A stretch of DNA of 6,521 bases from Chloroflexota bacterium (GTDB lineage Bacteria; Chloroflexota; Anaerolineae; 4572-78; J111): NCBI GenBank assembly GCA_003694775.1, contig RFJV01000287.1:1-6521 (forward strand). The letters are read 5' to 3'. The notes beneath the pieces are model-generated. The model had not been told where the DNA came from and ran no database searches. It was given only the letters and a program-made list of their open reading frames with translations. Below, piece after piece: positions 6,442 to 6,521 of this stretch. Both the position numbers and the translations under genes were made by a program. Each line of letters starts with the position of its first letter. Position 1 is the stretch's first letter.

Positions 6442-6468
6442 ACCGCCGAGGACGCAGAGGCCGCGGAG
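6442..6468. repeat. 9-bp-period degenerate tandem repeat
   Basis: Three 9-bp units, ACCGCCGAG, GACGCAGAG and GCCGCGGAG, all ending in GAG. Repeats of this kind are scattered between genes in many environmental bacterial genomes, from memory. No coding potential is seen here. Confidence 0.55.
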
Positions 6469-6493
6469 AATGGTAGGGGAGTATGGTTCGTAG

Positions 6494-6521
6494 CCCCGGC
6501 ATCCCTATGCCGGGGCATAGG
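6494..6521. repeat. Overlapping palindromes at the window edge
   Basis: CCCCGGCAT (6494-6502) and ATGCCGGGG (6507-6515) form a 9-bp perfect stem with a CCCT loop. CCTATGCC (6504-6511) and GGCATAGG (6514-6521) form an alternative 8-bp stem sharing the middle arm. The two folds exclude each other. It could be a REP-like element or part of a terminator of a gene outside the window; it is cut at the edge. Confidence 0.55.

Overview
The window is a GC-rich bacterial chromosome segment with five complete protein-coding genes, no RNA genes, and short AT-rich or repetitive intergenic spaces. The organism cannot be fixed from sequence alone. Three things fit an uncultured, Chloroflexota-like (Anaerolineae-type) bacterium: short tandem repeats at gene edges, a URO-D-family methyltransferase-like gene beside a corrinoid protein, and a ScfR/RamB-type regulator paired with a glyoxylate-shunt gene. 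This assignment is an inference of moderate to low confidence.

Left part (1-3314): a divergent pair. On the minus strand is malate synthase A (13-1635), the second enzyme of the glyoxylate shunt. On the plus strand is a 498-residue XRE-type regulator of the ScfR/RamB class (1818-3314), a family known to control acetate, propionate and glyoxylate genes. The 182-bp gap between them holds a near-consensus sigma-70-type promoter for malate synthase. A 24-bp perfect inverted repeat lies exactly over the predicted transcription start, and a third copy of its half-site is further downstream. This is the expected layout for direct local repression by the neighbouring regulator. The regulator gene ends in a possible weak terminator overlapping its stop codon.

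Right part (3349-6321): three minus-strand genes in the order URO-D-family protein (5275-6321), galactokinase-like GHMP sugar kinase (4065-5237) and corrinoid (B12)-binding protein (3349-4014). Gaps of 37 and 50 bp and a ribosome binding site before each start suggest one transcription unit. A URO-D/MtaA-like protein plus a corrinoid protein is the core of many B12-dependent methyl-transfer systems. A sugar kinase placed between them is unexpected. The kinase has lost the glutamate that galactokinases use to contact the sugar, and the URO-D protein lacks the cysteine zinc ligands of thiol methyltransferases. One reading is a corrinoid-dependent pathway acting on a sugar, perhaps a methylated or deoxy sugar, but this is a hypothesis.

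The edges carry repeats. Heptamer tandem arrays lie at the malate synthase stop codon (1-19), just before the regulator's ribosome binding site (1781-1808), and upstream of the URO-D gene (6345-6386). A 9-bp-period repeat and a pair of overlapping palindromes fill the last 80 bp.
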